Source: Thermohalobaculum sediminis (GTDB lineage: Bacteria; Pseudomonadota; Alphaproteobacteria; Rhodobacterales; Rhodobacteraceae). Taken from it: a stretch of 64,000 bases of DNA. This document shows positions 7,801 to 16,134 of this stretch, piece by piece. Below the pieces are notes generated by a model. That model saw only the letters and a program-made list of their open reading frames with translations. It was not told where the DNA came from and did not search any database. The DNA is taken from NCBI RefSeq assembly GCF_023487995.1, contig NZ_JAMFKN010000001.1, forward strand, positions 248,001 through 312,000, read 5' to 3'. A program made the translations under genes and the position numbers. How positions within the stretch are numbered: position 1 is the stretch's first letter; every line of letters begins with the position of its first letter.

Positions 7801-9174
7801 TCACTGCTGCGGGCCGAACACGGCGCTGATCAGACCCGGCAAATCTGCAATGCGCCGCAAGTTTATGCCAGACTCTTCCACCGGTTTCATCTGCTTTGGC
7901 ACATAGGCGGCGGTAAAGCCCAGCTTCTCCGCCTCCTTCAGCCGCAGTTCCGGCTGCGCCACGGGTCGGATCGCGCCCGAGAGGCTGATCTCGCCGAACA
8001 GCACCGATCGCGGCGGCAGCGGCTGGCCCGTCATGGCCGACACCAGAGCCGCAGCCGCCGCCAGGTCCGCCGCGGGTTCCGAGACGCGCAGGCCCCCCGC
8101 GACATTGAGATACACGTCCTGCCCCGCGAGGCTCACGCCCGCCCGGGCCTCGAGCACCGCCAGCGTCATCGCAAGGCGCGAGCCGTCCCAGCCCACCACC
8201 GCCCGGCGCGGCGTGCCCAGCGTCGAGGGCGCGACCAGCGCCTGGAACTCGACGAGCACGGGCCGCGTGCCTTCCAGCCCCGCGAACACCGCCGAGCCCG
8301 ACGCCCCCTCGTCGCGGTCGCCCAGGAACAGCGCCGAGGGGTTGGTGACCTCGGCAAGCCCCGCCCCGGTCATCTCGAACACGCCGATCTCGTCGGCCGG
8401 ACCGAAGCGGTTCTTGACCGCGCGCAGGATGCGGAACTGGTGGCCGCGCTCGCCCTCGAAATAAAGCACCGTATCGACCATGTGTTCGACCACGCGGGGG
8501 CCGGCGATCTGGCCCTCCTTGGTGACGTGGCCCACCATGATGACCGCGCATCCGCGGCGCTTGGCGAAGCTGGTGAGCTCATGCGCCGTGGCACGCACCT
8601 GCGCGACCGAGCCGGGCGCACTTTCCACGTTGTCTGCCCACATGGTCTGGATCGAATCGATCACCACGAGGTCCGGGCGCAATTCATCCAGCGTGGTCAG
8701 GATGTCGCGCAGGTTCGTCTCGGCCGCGAGTTGCACATCCGCCGCGCCAAGGCCCAGCCGCGCCGCGCGCATCCGGACCTGTGCCATCGCCTCCTCGCCC
8801 GAGACATAGACCGTGCGCGCGCCCGCGGTGGCGAACGCAGCCGTCGCCTGCAGCAGAAGCGTCGATTTCCCGATGCCCGGATCGCCCCCGACCAGCACCG
8901 CCGAGCCCGGCACGAGCCCGCCGCCCAGCACCCGGTCCAGCTCGCCGATGCGGCTTGCGGCGCGAGGGGGGGGCGCTTCCTGGCCCGCGAGCGGCGCCAG
9001 CGCCATCCGCCGCCCGCGCGCGGCGCCCAGCGTCTTGGCTGCGGGGCCGGCGGCCGAGAGCCCCGCCTCCTCGGCCAGCGTGTTCCACTCGCCGCAGCCC
9101 TCGCACTGGCCCTGCCACTTGCGGTGGACCGTGCCGCAGGCATTGCAGACGAACTGGAGCGCAGGCTTCGCCAT
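7801..9174 (-). CDS. radA: DNA repair protein RadA
   Basis: RecA-related branch-migration ATPase acting in recombination intermediates. In 457 residues it shows the family order: C4 zinc finger (Cys10, 13, 24, 27 in CNACGTVHRKWQGQCEGC), Walker A GGDPGIGKST at 97-106, the RadA-specific KNRFG at 254-258, and a C-terminal Lon-protease-like domain. The ATG at 9174 is chosen because it starts at the zinc finger; the open frame upstream lies within the preceding gene. It sits 43 bases after the pqiA-like gene in a long reverse-strand operon. Confidence 0.97.
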   Translation of the reverse strand: MAKPALQFVCNACGTVHRKWQGQCEGCGEWNTLAEEAGLSAAGPAAKTLGAARGRRMALAPLAGQEAPPPRAASRIGELDRVLGGGLVPGSAVLVGGDPGIGKSTLLLQATAAFATAGARTVYVSGEEAMAQVRMRAARLGLGAADVQLAAETNLRDILTTLDELRPDLVVIDSIQTMWADNVESAPGSVAQVRATAHELTSFAKRRGCAVIMVGHVTKEGQIAGPRVVEHMVDTVLYFEGERGHQFRILRAVKNRFGPADEIGVFEMTGAGLAEVTNPSALFLGDRDEGASGSAVFAGLEGTRPVLVEFQALVAPSTLGTPRRAVVGWDGSRLAMTLAVLEARAGVSLAGQDVYLNVAGGLRVSEPAADLAAAAALVSAMTGQPLPPRSVLFGEISLSGAIRPVAQPELRLKEAEKLGFTAAYVPKQMKPVEESGINLRRIADLPGLISAVFGPQQ

Positions 9175-9217
9175 CTGGGTCAGGCCAGCACGGACGCGGC
9201 CGCCACCGCAAGGGCGC

Positions 9218-9661
9218 TCATCCCGCGCTCCGCGCCAGCCGCCGCGCCGTTGCATGCGCGATCCAGATCTGCCCCAGCACGCAGCCGGTGAACAGCCACA
9301 GCCCCCAGGCGGGCGTGACATGGCCCAGCCCCACACCCTTCACCACCACGATGTAGACCGCGACCAGAAAGACCTCGACCATAGACAGCTTGCCCAGCGC
9401 CTCGATCGCCGGCATCGCGCGTCGGCCGAGCAGGTCGAACTGCACCGCCGCCAGCGTCAGCGTCTTGGCGTAGGGAATCGCCACGGCGAACAGCGCGACG
9501 ACGATAGCGAGCGCCCGGTCCACCGCCCAGAGATCGCCAAGGCCGCCGAGGATGCTCACGCGCTCGCCCTCGAACCAAGGGATCAGCCCCGCCGTCGCCA
9601 GCGGCGCAACCCAGGCGAGCGGGTAGAGCGCCAGCAGCGAAAGATTCGCGAGCCGCAGCAT
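9218..9661 (-). CDS. PqiA-like paraquat-inducible membrane protein
   Basis: A 147-residue membrane protein with about four transmembrane helices. It resembles one half of PqiA proteins, which work with MCE-type proteins in lipid movement across the envelope. Family-like segments are GKLSMVEVFLVAVYIVVVK and the start NLSLLALYPLAWVAPL. The start at 9661 is set by a TGATG overlap with the upstream gene's stop. No cysteine pairs of full-length PqiA are visible, so it is a short single-domain form. Context with mlaE and mlaF strengthens an envelope-lipid role, which is inference. Confidence 0.75.
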   Translation of the reverse strand: MLRLANLSLLALYPLAWVAPLATAGLIPWFEGERVSILGGLGDLWAVDRALAIVVALFAVAIPYAKTLTLAAVQFDLLGRRAMPAIEALGKLSMVEVFLVAVYIVVVKGVGLGHVTPAWGLWLFTGCVLGQIWIAHATARRLARSAG

Positions 9662-10026
9662 CAGCCATGCTCGAACCATATCGCGATGGCGCCAAGGAGC
9701 GCGGGCCCCGCCACCACCGCCGCATCCATCCAGCGCGACGCATCCGCGCGCAAGGCGGTCGCCAGCCACGCGGCGCCAAGCCCGGCCAGCAGCGCGCCCC
9801 GCCCTAAGGTTCGCACCCCGTCATGCAGCACGCCGTCGCGGACCAGCGCGACATCGGCCACCAGGACCGCAAGGCAGCCCAGCCCCGCGAGAGCCAGCAG
9901 CCGCACCCTGCCCGGTACCGTCACCGCCCGCGCCGCCAGCACCAATCCCGCCAGCACCGGCATCGCCAGCGCATACGCGATGACGAGGAGATCGAGGGGC
10001 GAGAACCGCAGCGAGATGTCCGACAT
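9661..10026 (-). CDS. small hypothetical membrane protein between mlaF and pqiA-like gene
   Basis: Not recognised. A 121-residue hydrophobic protein with about four predicted transmembrane segments (around residues 11-33, 38-60, 68-88 and 100-118) and little else. It starts MSDISLRFSPLDLLVIAYAL. Its ATG overlaps the mlaF stop (TGATG) and its own stop overlaps the next start the same way, so it is almost certainly translated as part of the operon. It could be a local partner of the MlaFE transporter or of the PqiA-like protein. Confidence 0.75.
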   Translation of the reverse strand: MSDISLRFSPLDLLVIAYALAMPVLAGLVLAARAVTVPGRVRLLALAGLGCLAVLVADVALVRDGVLHDGVRTLGRGALLAGLGAAWLATALRADASRWMDAAVVAGPALLGAIAIWFEHG

Positions 10027-10796
10027 CAGCGGATCGCCTCGATCGGCCCCACGGCCAGCCCGTTCACGAACTGGTGGACGTAAGGGTTGTCGGTGGTGTC
10101 GATCTCGGCCACCGGCCCCTCCCACTGGATCACCCCGTCATGCAGCATCGCCACGCGGTCGGCGATCTTGCGCACGGATGTCATGTCGTGGGTGATGGTC
10201 ATGGCGGTGACGCCCATCTCGACCACGATCTCGCGGATCAGGTCGTTGATCACGTCGGCCATGATCGGGTCGAGGCCGGTCGTCGGCTCGTCGAAGAAGA
10301 TGATCTCGGGCTGTGCCGCGATGGCGCGCGCCAGCCCCACCCGCTTCTGCATGCCCCCCGACAGCTCGGCCGGGTAGAGGTCGGCGGTCTCGGGCGTCAG
10401 GCCCACACGGCGCAGCTTCTCGATGGCCAGATCGCGCGCCTCGGGCCTCGGCAGCTTGCGCCGGCCCTGCAGCATGCGGAAGGCCACGTTCTCCCACACC
10501 AGCAGCGAGTCGAACAGCGCGCCGCCCTGGAACAGCATGCCGAACTTGTCGAGCATCGCCTCGCGCGCGCGTCCGCGCAGGCGGCTCACATCCTCGCCAT
10601 CGACGGTGATGCGGCCCGCATCGGGCGCGATCAGGCCAAGGATGCACTTGAGCGTGACCGACTTGCCGGTGCCCGAACCGCCGATGATGACGGTCGACTG
10701 CCCCTGCGGCACGATCAGGTCGACGCCGCGCAGCACATGCTTCGAGCCGAAGCTCTTCGCGACACCCTCCAGCACGATCTTGGCGGGCGCGCTCAT
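10026..10796 (-). CDS. mlaF: MlaF-type phospholipid ABC transporter ATPase
   Basis: ATP-binding subunit (256 residues) of the MlaFE lipid transporter at the inner membrane, which maintains outer-membrane lipid asymmetry in proteobacteria. Walker A GGSGTGKS is at 39-46, signature LSGGM at 145-149, Walker B IIFFDEPTTGLDP, and an H-loop in TITHDM. The Q-loop reads MLFQGGALFDSL, typical of the MlaF/Ttg2A group. The ATG at 10796 gives an ATGA overlap with mlaE. No MlaD (MCE) gene lies next to it here. Confidence 0.93.
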   Translation of the reverse strand: MSAPAKIVLEGVAKSFGSKHVLRGVDLIVPQGQSTVIIGGSGTGKSVTLKCILGLIAPDAGRITVDGEDVSRLRGRAREAMLDKFGMLFQGGALFDSLLVWENVAFRMLQGRRKLPRPEARDLAIEKLRRVGLTPETADLYPAELSGGMQKRVGLARAIAAQPEIIFFDEPTTGLDPIMADVINDLIREIVVEMGVTAMTITHDMTSVRKIADRVAMLHDGVIQWEGPVAEIDTTDNPYVHQFVNGLAVGPIEAIR

Positions 10797-11587
10797 GCGG
10801 CGAACAGGATCTCGGTGAGGATGTAGTTCGACGCGAGGATCAGGATCGAGGCCGACACCACCGCGTTGGTGGTCGCGCGCCCGACCCCCTGCGCGCCCCG
10901 GCCCGAGTTGTAGCCGTGGTAGCAGCCCATCATCGCGATGATGAAGCCGAACACTGCCGCCTTGATCAGGCCCGAGGTCACGTCCTCGTATTCCAGGAAG
11001 TCCCAGGTGGTCTGGATATAGGTGGCCTCGTTGAAGCCGAGCCGCCCGACGCCGACCAGAAAGGCGCCCATGATGCCGATGATGTCGCCCAGGAACGCCA
11101 GCAGCGGCAGCGCGATGGTCGCCGCCACCAGGCGCGGGACCACCAGGTATTTCAGCGGGTTGGTCGAGAGCGTCGTCAGCGCGTCGATCTGCTCGGTCAC
11201 GCGCATCGTGCCGATCTCGGCCGCGATCGAGGCCGAGACCCGCCCCGCCACCATCAGGCCGCCCAGCACCGGCCCCAGCTCGCGCGTCATGCCGATGGCG
11301 ACGATCGAGGGGACGACCGATTCCGCATTGAAGCGGCTGCCGCCGGTGTAGATCTGCAGGGCAAGCGCCGCGCCCGTGAACAGTGCCGTGAGGCCCACCA
11401 CGGGCAGCGAGAAATAGCCGATCCTCATGAACTGGCGCCACAGCTCGTGGGGGTAGAAAGGCGGGCGCAGGACGTGGCTGGTCGCGGCCCCCGCGAACAG
11501 CGTCAGGTGCCCGGTCGCCTGGCACAGCCCAAGCACTGCGGCGCCGATCGAGGCAAGAAAGCCCTGGATGAGGGAGAGAATGGCCAT
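10793..11587 (-). CDS. mlaE: MlaE-type phospholipid ABC transporter permease
   Basis: Integral permease of the MlaFE complex, 264 residues with about five to six membrane helices. Characteristic MlaE (DUF140) segments are present: TRELGPVLGGLMVAGRVSASIAAEIGTM region, TEQIDAL, and YHGYNSGRGAQGVGRATT near the end. It overlaps mlaF by 4 bases and starts 27 bases after alr. With mlaF it forms the membrane core of a retrograde or anterograde phospholipid transporter. Confidence 0.94.
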   Translation of the reverse strand: MAILSLIQGFLASIGAAVLGLCQATGHLTLFAGAATSHVLRPPFYPHELWRQFMRIGYFSLPVVGLTALFTGAALALQIYTGGSRFNAESVVPSIVAIGMTRELGPVLGGLMVAGRVSASIAAEIGTMRVTEQIDALTTLSTNPLKYLVVPRLVAATIALPLLAFLGDIIGIMGAFLVGVGRLGFNEATYIQTTWDFLEYEDVTSGLIKAAVFGFIIAMMGCYHGYNSGRGAQGVGRATTNAVVSASILILASNYILTEILFAA

Positions 11588-11614
11588 CGGCTCCGGTCTG
11601 GTCGCAAGCGGCAG

Positions 11615-12670
11615 TCAGCCCCCCGTATAGCGCCGGGAGTAGCGGCTTCCAAGGCTTGTCAGGATCTCGTAGCCGATCGTCCCCGCGGCCGCCGCCAGCT
11701 GGTCGACGCCCTGCGAGGGGCCGAGGATCTCGACCATCGTGCCCGGCCCGATTTCGGCGCATCCCGTCACGTCGAGCGTGATCAGGTCCATCGACACACG
11801 CCCGGCGCCCGGCAGCCGCCGCCCGGCATGGAAGGCGGCAAGGCCGCCCGCGCCCGCCGCGCGCAGGATGCCGTCGGCATAGCCCGCCGCGATGGTGGCG
11901 ATCCGGGCGGGCCGGTCGGCGGTCCAGGTGGCGCCGTAGCCCACCGCCTCTCCGGGCGCGACGTCGCGAAGCTGGATCACCGGCACCTCCAGCGTGACGA
12001 CCGGGCGGGACTCGGCAAAGGGCGCGCCGCCATAGATGCCGACGCCGGGGCGGGTGAAGTCGAAGCGGAACGCGCGCCCCAGCAGGATGCCGCCGGTGGC
12101 CGCCAGCGACCGCGGCAGGCCCAGCCCGTCGGTCAGCGCCCGGAAGTCCCCAAGCTGCCGCGCGTTCAGCGGGTGCTCGGGCTCGTCCGCGCAGGCCAGA
12201 TGGCTCATGACGAAGCCGACCGAGGGCGGCAGCGGCAGCAACCCCGCAAGCTCGTCCGCCTCCATCCCCAGCCGGTTCATGCCGCTGTCGACCTGCAGCC
12301 CCGCCGGCGCACCCGGCATCGCCGCGAACCAGGCACGCGCCTGCGCCGCGGAATTCAGCACCGGCACCAGCGCGTGATCGCGAAAGACGGCAATGTCGGC
12401 GGGCGCAAAGCCGCCGAGGATGCAGATCTCGGGGCCGGGCCCCAGCACGGCGCGCAGCGCCGCTCCCTCGTCGGGCAATGCGACGAAGAAGCGGCGCGCC
12501 CCCGCCCGTGCAAGCGCGGGCGCCACGCGCGCGGCGCCCAGCCCGTAGGCATCGGCCTTGACCACCGCCGACGCGGTGCCGCCCGACAACTCGTCGAGCG
12601 CCCGCCAGTTCGCGGCCAGCGCGTCGAGATCGACAGTGACCCGGGCCGCGAGCGTGGCGTCCGGGGTCAC
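11615..12670 (-). CDS. alr: alanine racemase
   Basis: PLP enzyme that converts L- to D-alanine for peptidoglycan, cytosolic, 351 residues (usual length ~360). The PLP lysine is Lys38 in AVVKADAYGLGA. A GYGATW motif and a C-terminal beta domain with VSMDLITLDVT follow family order. The start is GTG at 12670, because that creates a GTGA overlap with the dnaB stop and the protein begins just ahead of the first barrel strand (ARVTVDLDALAANW). Placed between dnaB and mlaE, as in related Rhodobacterales. Confidence 0.95.
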   Translation of the reverse strand: MTPDATLAARVTVDLDALAANWRALDELSGGTASAVVKADAYGLGAARVAPALARAGARRFFVALPDEGAALRAVLGPGPEICILGGFAPADIAVFRDHALVPVLNSAAQARAWFAAMPGAPAGLQVDSGMNRLGMEADELAGLLPLPPSVGFVMSHLACADEPEHPLNARQLGDFRALTDGLGLPRSLAATGGILLGRAFRFDFTRPGVGIYGGAPFAESRPVVTLEVPVIQLRDVAPGEAVGYGATWTADRPARIATIAAGYADGILRAAGAGGLAAFHAGRRLPGAGRVSMDLITLDVTGCAEIGPGTMVEILGPSQGVDQLAAAAGTIGYEILTSLGSRYSRRYTGG

Positions 12671-14175
12671 CGGAACCCCGGATCGTCGTAGCCGCCGCCG
12701 CGCGGATCGAAGTCGCGGTCGCGCGCGAGATCCGAGAAGCGGGTCAGGCTGTCCTCGAAATGCAGCTCCGCCGTGCCGATGGGGCCGTGGCGCTGCTTGC
12801 CGATGATGACCTCGGCGCGGCCGTGCAGACGCTCGGCCTTCTGCTGCCATTCGGGAAAGCGCGGATCGTCCTCGGGGGGCTTGGCGCGGTCGTGGTAATA
12901 GGCCTCGCGGAACACGAACATCACCACGTCCGCGTCCTGCTCGATCGAGCCCGACTCGCGCAGGTCGGCAAGCTGCGGGCGCTTGTCCTCGCGCTCCTCG
13001 ACCTTGCGGCTGAGCTGCGAGAGCGCGATCACGGGGATGTCGAGTTCCTTGGCGATCGCCTTGAGGCCCTGCGTGATCTCGGACACCTCCTGCACCCGTC
13101 CATCAGTGCGGCCCGAGGCCGCGCGCACCAGTTGCAGGTAGTCGATCACGAGGCAGTCGAGCCCGACCTGCCGCTTGAGCCGGCGCGCGCGCGCAGCCAG
13201 CGTCGAGATCGGCAGCGCCGGCGTGTCGTCGATGTAGAGCGGGATCTGCTCGAGCTCGCGCGCCACCTCGAGGAAGCGGCGGAACTGCCCCTCGTCGAGA
13301 TCGCCCGACAGCAGAAGGTGCGACTTGATCTGCGCCTCCGACGCAAGGATGCGGTTGGCAAGCTGCTCGGACGACATCTCGAGCGAAAAGAAGCCCACCA
13401 CCGCGCCGTCGTGCTGATCGGCATCCGGCCGGGCGAGGCGGCTCTTCAGCCGCGCGCGCGCCATGTTGAAGGCGATGTTCGTGGCGAGCGCGGTCTTGCC
13501 CATCGACGGCCGACCGGCAAGGATCAAGAGGTCCGAGTTGCGCAGCCCCCCAAGCCGGTAGTCGAGCGTCGCGATCCCGGTCGAGATGCCGGCAAGCCCC
13601 CCGCCCCGCTGGAAGGCGAGGTTCACCACATTCGCCGCCGCCGCCGCGGCCGAGGCGAAATCGGTGAAGCCGCCCTCGTATTTCCCGGTCTCGGCCAGCG
13701 TGTAGAGCGACTGCTCGGCCTCGGTGATCTGGCTCACCGGGTCGCTCTCGACGTCGAAGGCTGTGGCGCGGGCGGCGATCTCGTCGGCGATGCGGATCAG
13801 GTCACGGCGCAGCGCGAGGTCGCGGATCGTCTGAGCATAGTCCCGCGCCGCCAGCACCGAGATAGTCGAGGCCGCGAGCCGCGCGAGGTATTCGGGCCCG
13901 CCCAGCTCCTTCAGCCCCTCGTCGTCGGCCATGAAGCTTTTCAGCGTGACCGGCGAGGCGAGCGCGTTCTTGGCGATCAGCCGCGAAGCGGTCTTGAAGA
14001 TCCGGCCATGCACGGGGTCATAGAAATGATGCGCCTGCACCAGCGCCTCGATGTGATTGAACACATCGTTGTTGAGGAGGAGCGCGCCAAGCAGTGCCTG
14101 CTCCGCCTCGATATTGTGAGGCTGCGCCGCGCTCCCCCCAACGTCCTGCCCTGCCGGTCTTGCGCCGTCTGCCAT
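12667..14175 (-). CDS. dnaB: replicative DNA helicase
   Basis: Hexameric helicase that unwinds DNA at the replication fork. The 502-residue protein has an N-terminal DnaB domain (PHNIEAEQALLGALLLNND) and a RecA-like motor with Walker A GRPSMGKT at 221-228, a VIDYLQL Walker B and the SQLSRKVEEREDKRP segment. No intein is present. The ATG at 14175 is chosen over the upstream extension because GAGGCAGTGAG precedes it and the extra residues look unlike DnaB. First gene of the long reverse operon ending in purF. Confidence 0.97.
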   Translation of the reverse strand: MADGARPAGQDVGGSAAQPHNIEAEQALLGALLLNNDVFNHIEALVQAHHFYDPVHGRIFKTASRLIAKNALASPVTLKSFMADDEGLKELGGPEYLARLAASTISVLAARDYAQTIRDLALRRDLIRIADEIAARATAFDVESDPVSQITEAEQSLYTLAETGKYEGGFTDFASAAAAAANVVNLAFQRGGGLAGISTGIATLDYRLGGLRNSDLLILAGRPSMGKTALATNIAFNMARARLKSRLARPDADQHDGAVVGFFSLEMSSEQLANRILASEAQIKSHLLLSGDLDEGQFRRFLEVARELEQIPLYIDDTPALPISTLAARARRLKRQVGLDCLVIDYLQLVRAASGRTDGRVQEVSEITQGLKAIAKELDIPVIALSQLSRKVEEREDKRPQLADLRESGSIEQDADVVMFVFREAYYHDRAKPPEDDPRFPEWQQKAERLHGRAEVIIGKQRHGPIGTAELHFEDSLTRFSDLARDRDFDPRGGGYDDPGFR

Positions 14176-14331
14176 CTCACTGCCTCGTCCACCTGCGCGC
14201 CGGTGCCCCCGGTCTGTGGGGCGCGAGGATAGCGCAACCGGACTGAGTCGGGAGAACCGATTGCCCCGACCCGGCGATTTGCCCACAGCTTTCCGGTCTG
14301 TGGATAACTGCGGGGAAAGATCGGCGGCACG

Positions 14332-16029
14332 TCAGACCAGCGCGAAACGGTCCACGTCGAACAGGCCCAGATCGGTGATCTTGAGCGACGGAATCACCGG
14401 CAGCGGCAGGAAGGCGAGCTGGATGAACGGGTCGTCGAGCGGGCAGCCCATGGCCCGCAAGGCGTCGCGCAGGCGCCTCAGCCCCGCCTCGACCTCGGCC
14501 GCCGGGCGGTCGGAAATCAGGCCCATCAGCGGCAGCGCCAGCTCGGCCACGATCTCGCCCTCGCGGGCCGCGACGAACCCGCCGCCCAGCGCGATCAGCC
14601 GGTTCACCGCCGCCGCCATGTCCGCGTCCGACATGCCCGCCACGCAGATGTTGTGGCTGTCATGCCCGACCGAGGACGCGAGCGCCCCCTCCGCCAGCCC
14701 GAAGCCGCGCACGAAGCCGCGCCCGATATTGCCGGTCTTGCCGTGCCGCTCGATCACCGCGATCTTGGCGATGCCCTGCGCGGGGTCGGCCTCGGCCAGC
14801 CCGCCGCGCCCGGGCAGCGTGGCGTCGAGGCGCCCGGTGATGATCTTGCCGGGGATGATCTCGATCACCGGGCGCGGGCCGGGTGTCGCGGGCACTGCGA
14901 AGTCCGCCGCCGCGACCGGGCCGCGCTTCATCGAGCCCCGCCCGATCGGCGCGACCATCGCGCGCCCGCCGAAGGTCGCCTCGTCCACCGGCCGCCCGCC
15001 CAGGATCACCCGCTCGACCCGGCAGGCGTCGAGCTCGGACAGAAGCACGATATCCGCCCGCTGCCCCGGCGCGATCAGGCCACGGTCGGTCAGCCCGAAA
15101 TGCCGCGCCGCCGACCAGGTCGCGGCGCGATAGGCCGCCAGCCGCTCGGCGCCATGCGCGATGGCGTGGCGGATGGCGTGGTCGATATGACCGTGCTCGG
15201 CCACCTCCAGCGGGCTGCGGTCGTCCGTGCAGAACGAGAGGTACGGCGACGCCCCCAGCGTCATCAGCGGCGCCAGCGCCGCCACGTCGCGCGCAACCGA
15301 CCCCTCGCGCAGCAGGATATGCATCCCCTTCGCGAGCTTCTCGCGCCCCTCCTCGATCCGGCTGGTCTCGTGGTCGTTTCGCACGCCGGCCGCCAGATAC
15401 GCGTTGAGCGCCCGGCCCGACAGCAGCGGCGCATGCCCGTCGATGTGGTGCTGGAAGGCCGCGGCCTTGGCCAGCACGCCAGGGTCGCGCGCGAGCACGC
15501 CGGGGAAGTTCATCAGCTCGGCCAGCCCGATCACCTTGGGGTGGCTCGCGAAGGGCAAGAGGTCGTCGACGCCCAGCTCGGCCCCCGACGTCTCCATCGC
15601 GGTCGCCGGCACGCAGGACGACAACTGCACTCGCAGGTCCATCGCCATCGCCTCGGCACAATCGAGGAAGTAGCGCAGCGCGGCCGTGCCCATCACGTTC
15701 GCCGCCTCGTGCGGATCGCAGATCGCGGTGGTGGTGCCGCGGGGGACCACCACGCGCTCGAACTCGAAGGGCGTGACCAGCGAGCTTTCCAGATGCACAT
15801 GCCCGTCGATGAAGCCGGGGACCGCGATCAGGCCGCGGGCGTCGATCACCTCGGCGCCGTCGTAGTCCTCGACCGTGCCGACGATCCGCTCGCCCGCGAT
15901 GGCGATGTCGCCCGCGCGCAGGTCGCCCGTCACGAGGTCGAGCATGCGCCCGCCCCGGATCACCCGGTCGGCCGGCGTCTCGCCCAGCGCCTGCGCGATG
16001 CGACGGGAGAGCTGTGAGGTATCGGTCAA
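14332..16029 (-). CDS. ade: adenine deaminase
   Basis: Amidohydrolase-superfamily enzyme converting adenine to hypoxanthine for purine salvage, 565 residues. The metal-binding HVHLESS motif follows GFIDG near residue 75. Later segments (CDPHEAANVMG, HDSHN and the C-terminal domain with GLISDRPAAEVEAGLRRL) match the bacterial Ade group. The start is TTG at 16029, with GGAGGTG close upstream. The Shine-Dalgarno GGAGG could pair with a CCTCC seven bases ahead of it (16036-16052), a possible occluding hairpin. Monocistronic. Confidence 0.94.
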   Translation of the reverse strand: MTDTSQLSRRIAQALGETPADRVIRGGRMLDLVTGDLRAGDIAIAGERIVGTVEDYDGAEVIDARGLIAVPGFIDGHVHLESSLVTPFEFERVVVPRGTTTAICDPHEAANVMGTAALRYFLDCAEAMAMDLRVQLSSCVPATAMETSGAELGVDDLLPFASHPKVIGLAELMNFPGVLARDPGVLAKAAAFQHHIDGHAPLLSGRALNAYLAAGVRNDHETSRIEEGREKLAKGMHILLREGSVARDVAALAPLMTLGASPYLSFCTDDRSPLEVAEHGHIDHAIRHAIAHGAERLAAYRAATWSAARHFGLTDRGLIAPGQRADIVLLSELDACRVERVILGGRPVDEATFGGRAMVAPIGRGSMKRGPVAAADFAVPATPGPRPVIEIIPGKIITGRLDATLPGRGGLAEADPAQGIAKIAVIERHGKTGNIGRGFVRGFGLAEGALASSVGHDSHNICVAGMSDADMAAAVNRLIALGGGFVAAREGEIVAELALPLMGLISDRPAAEVEAGLRRLRDALRAMGCPLDDPFIQLAFLPLPVIPSLKITDLGLFDVDRFALV

Positions 16030-16134
16030 GGTTCACCTCCTTCGCCCGGAGGACGCCCCGGAGGCGCAGTCTAGCCCGGACACTCGCCCGCCGCGAAGGG
16101 GTGCCGCAGCGGCAACACGCAAACGCGGCCGCCG

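Noticed and set aside
7765-9291. 508-codon forward frame opposite radA
   Set aside because: Antisense shadow of radA; no family resemblance or ribosome-binding site.
12760-14232. 490-codon forward frame opposite dnaB
   Set aside because: Antisense shadow of dnaB with His/Arg-rich composition.
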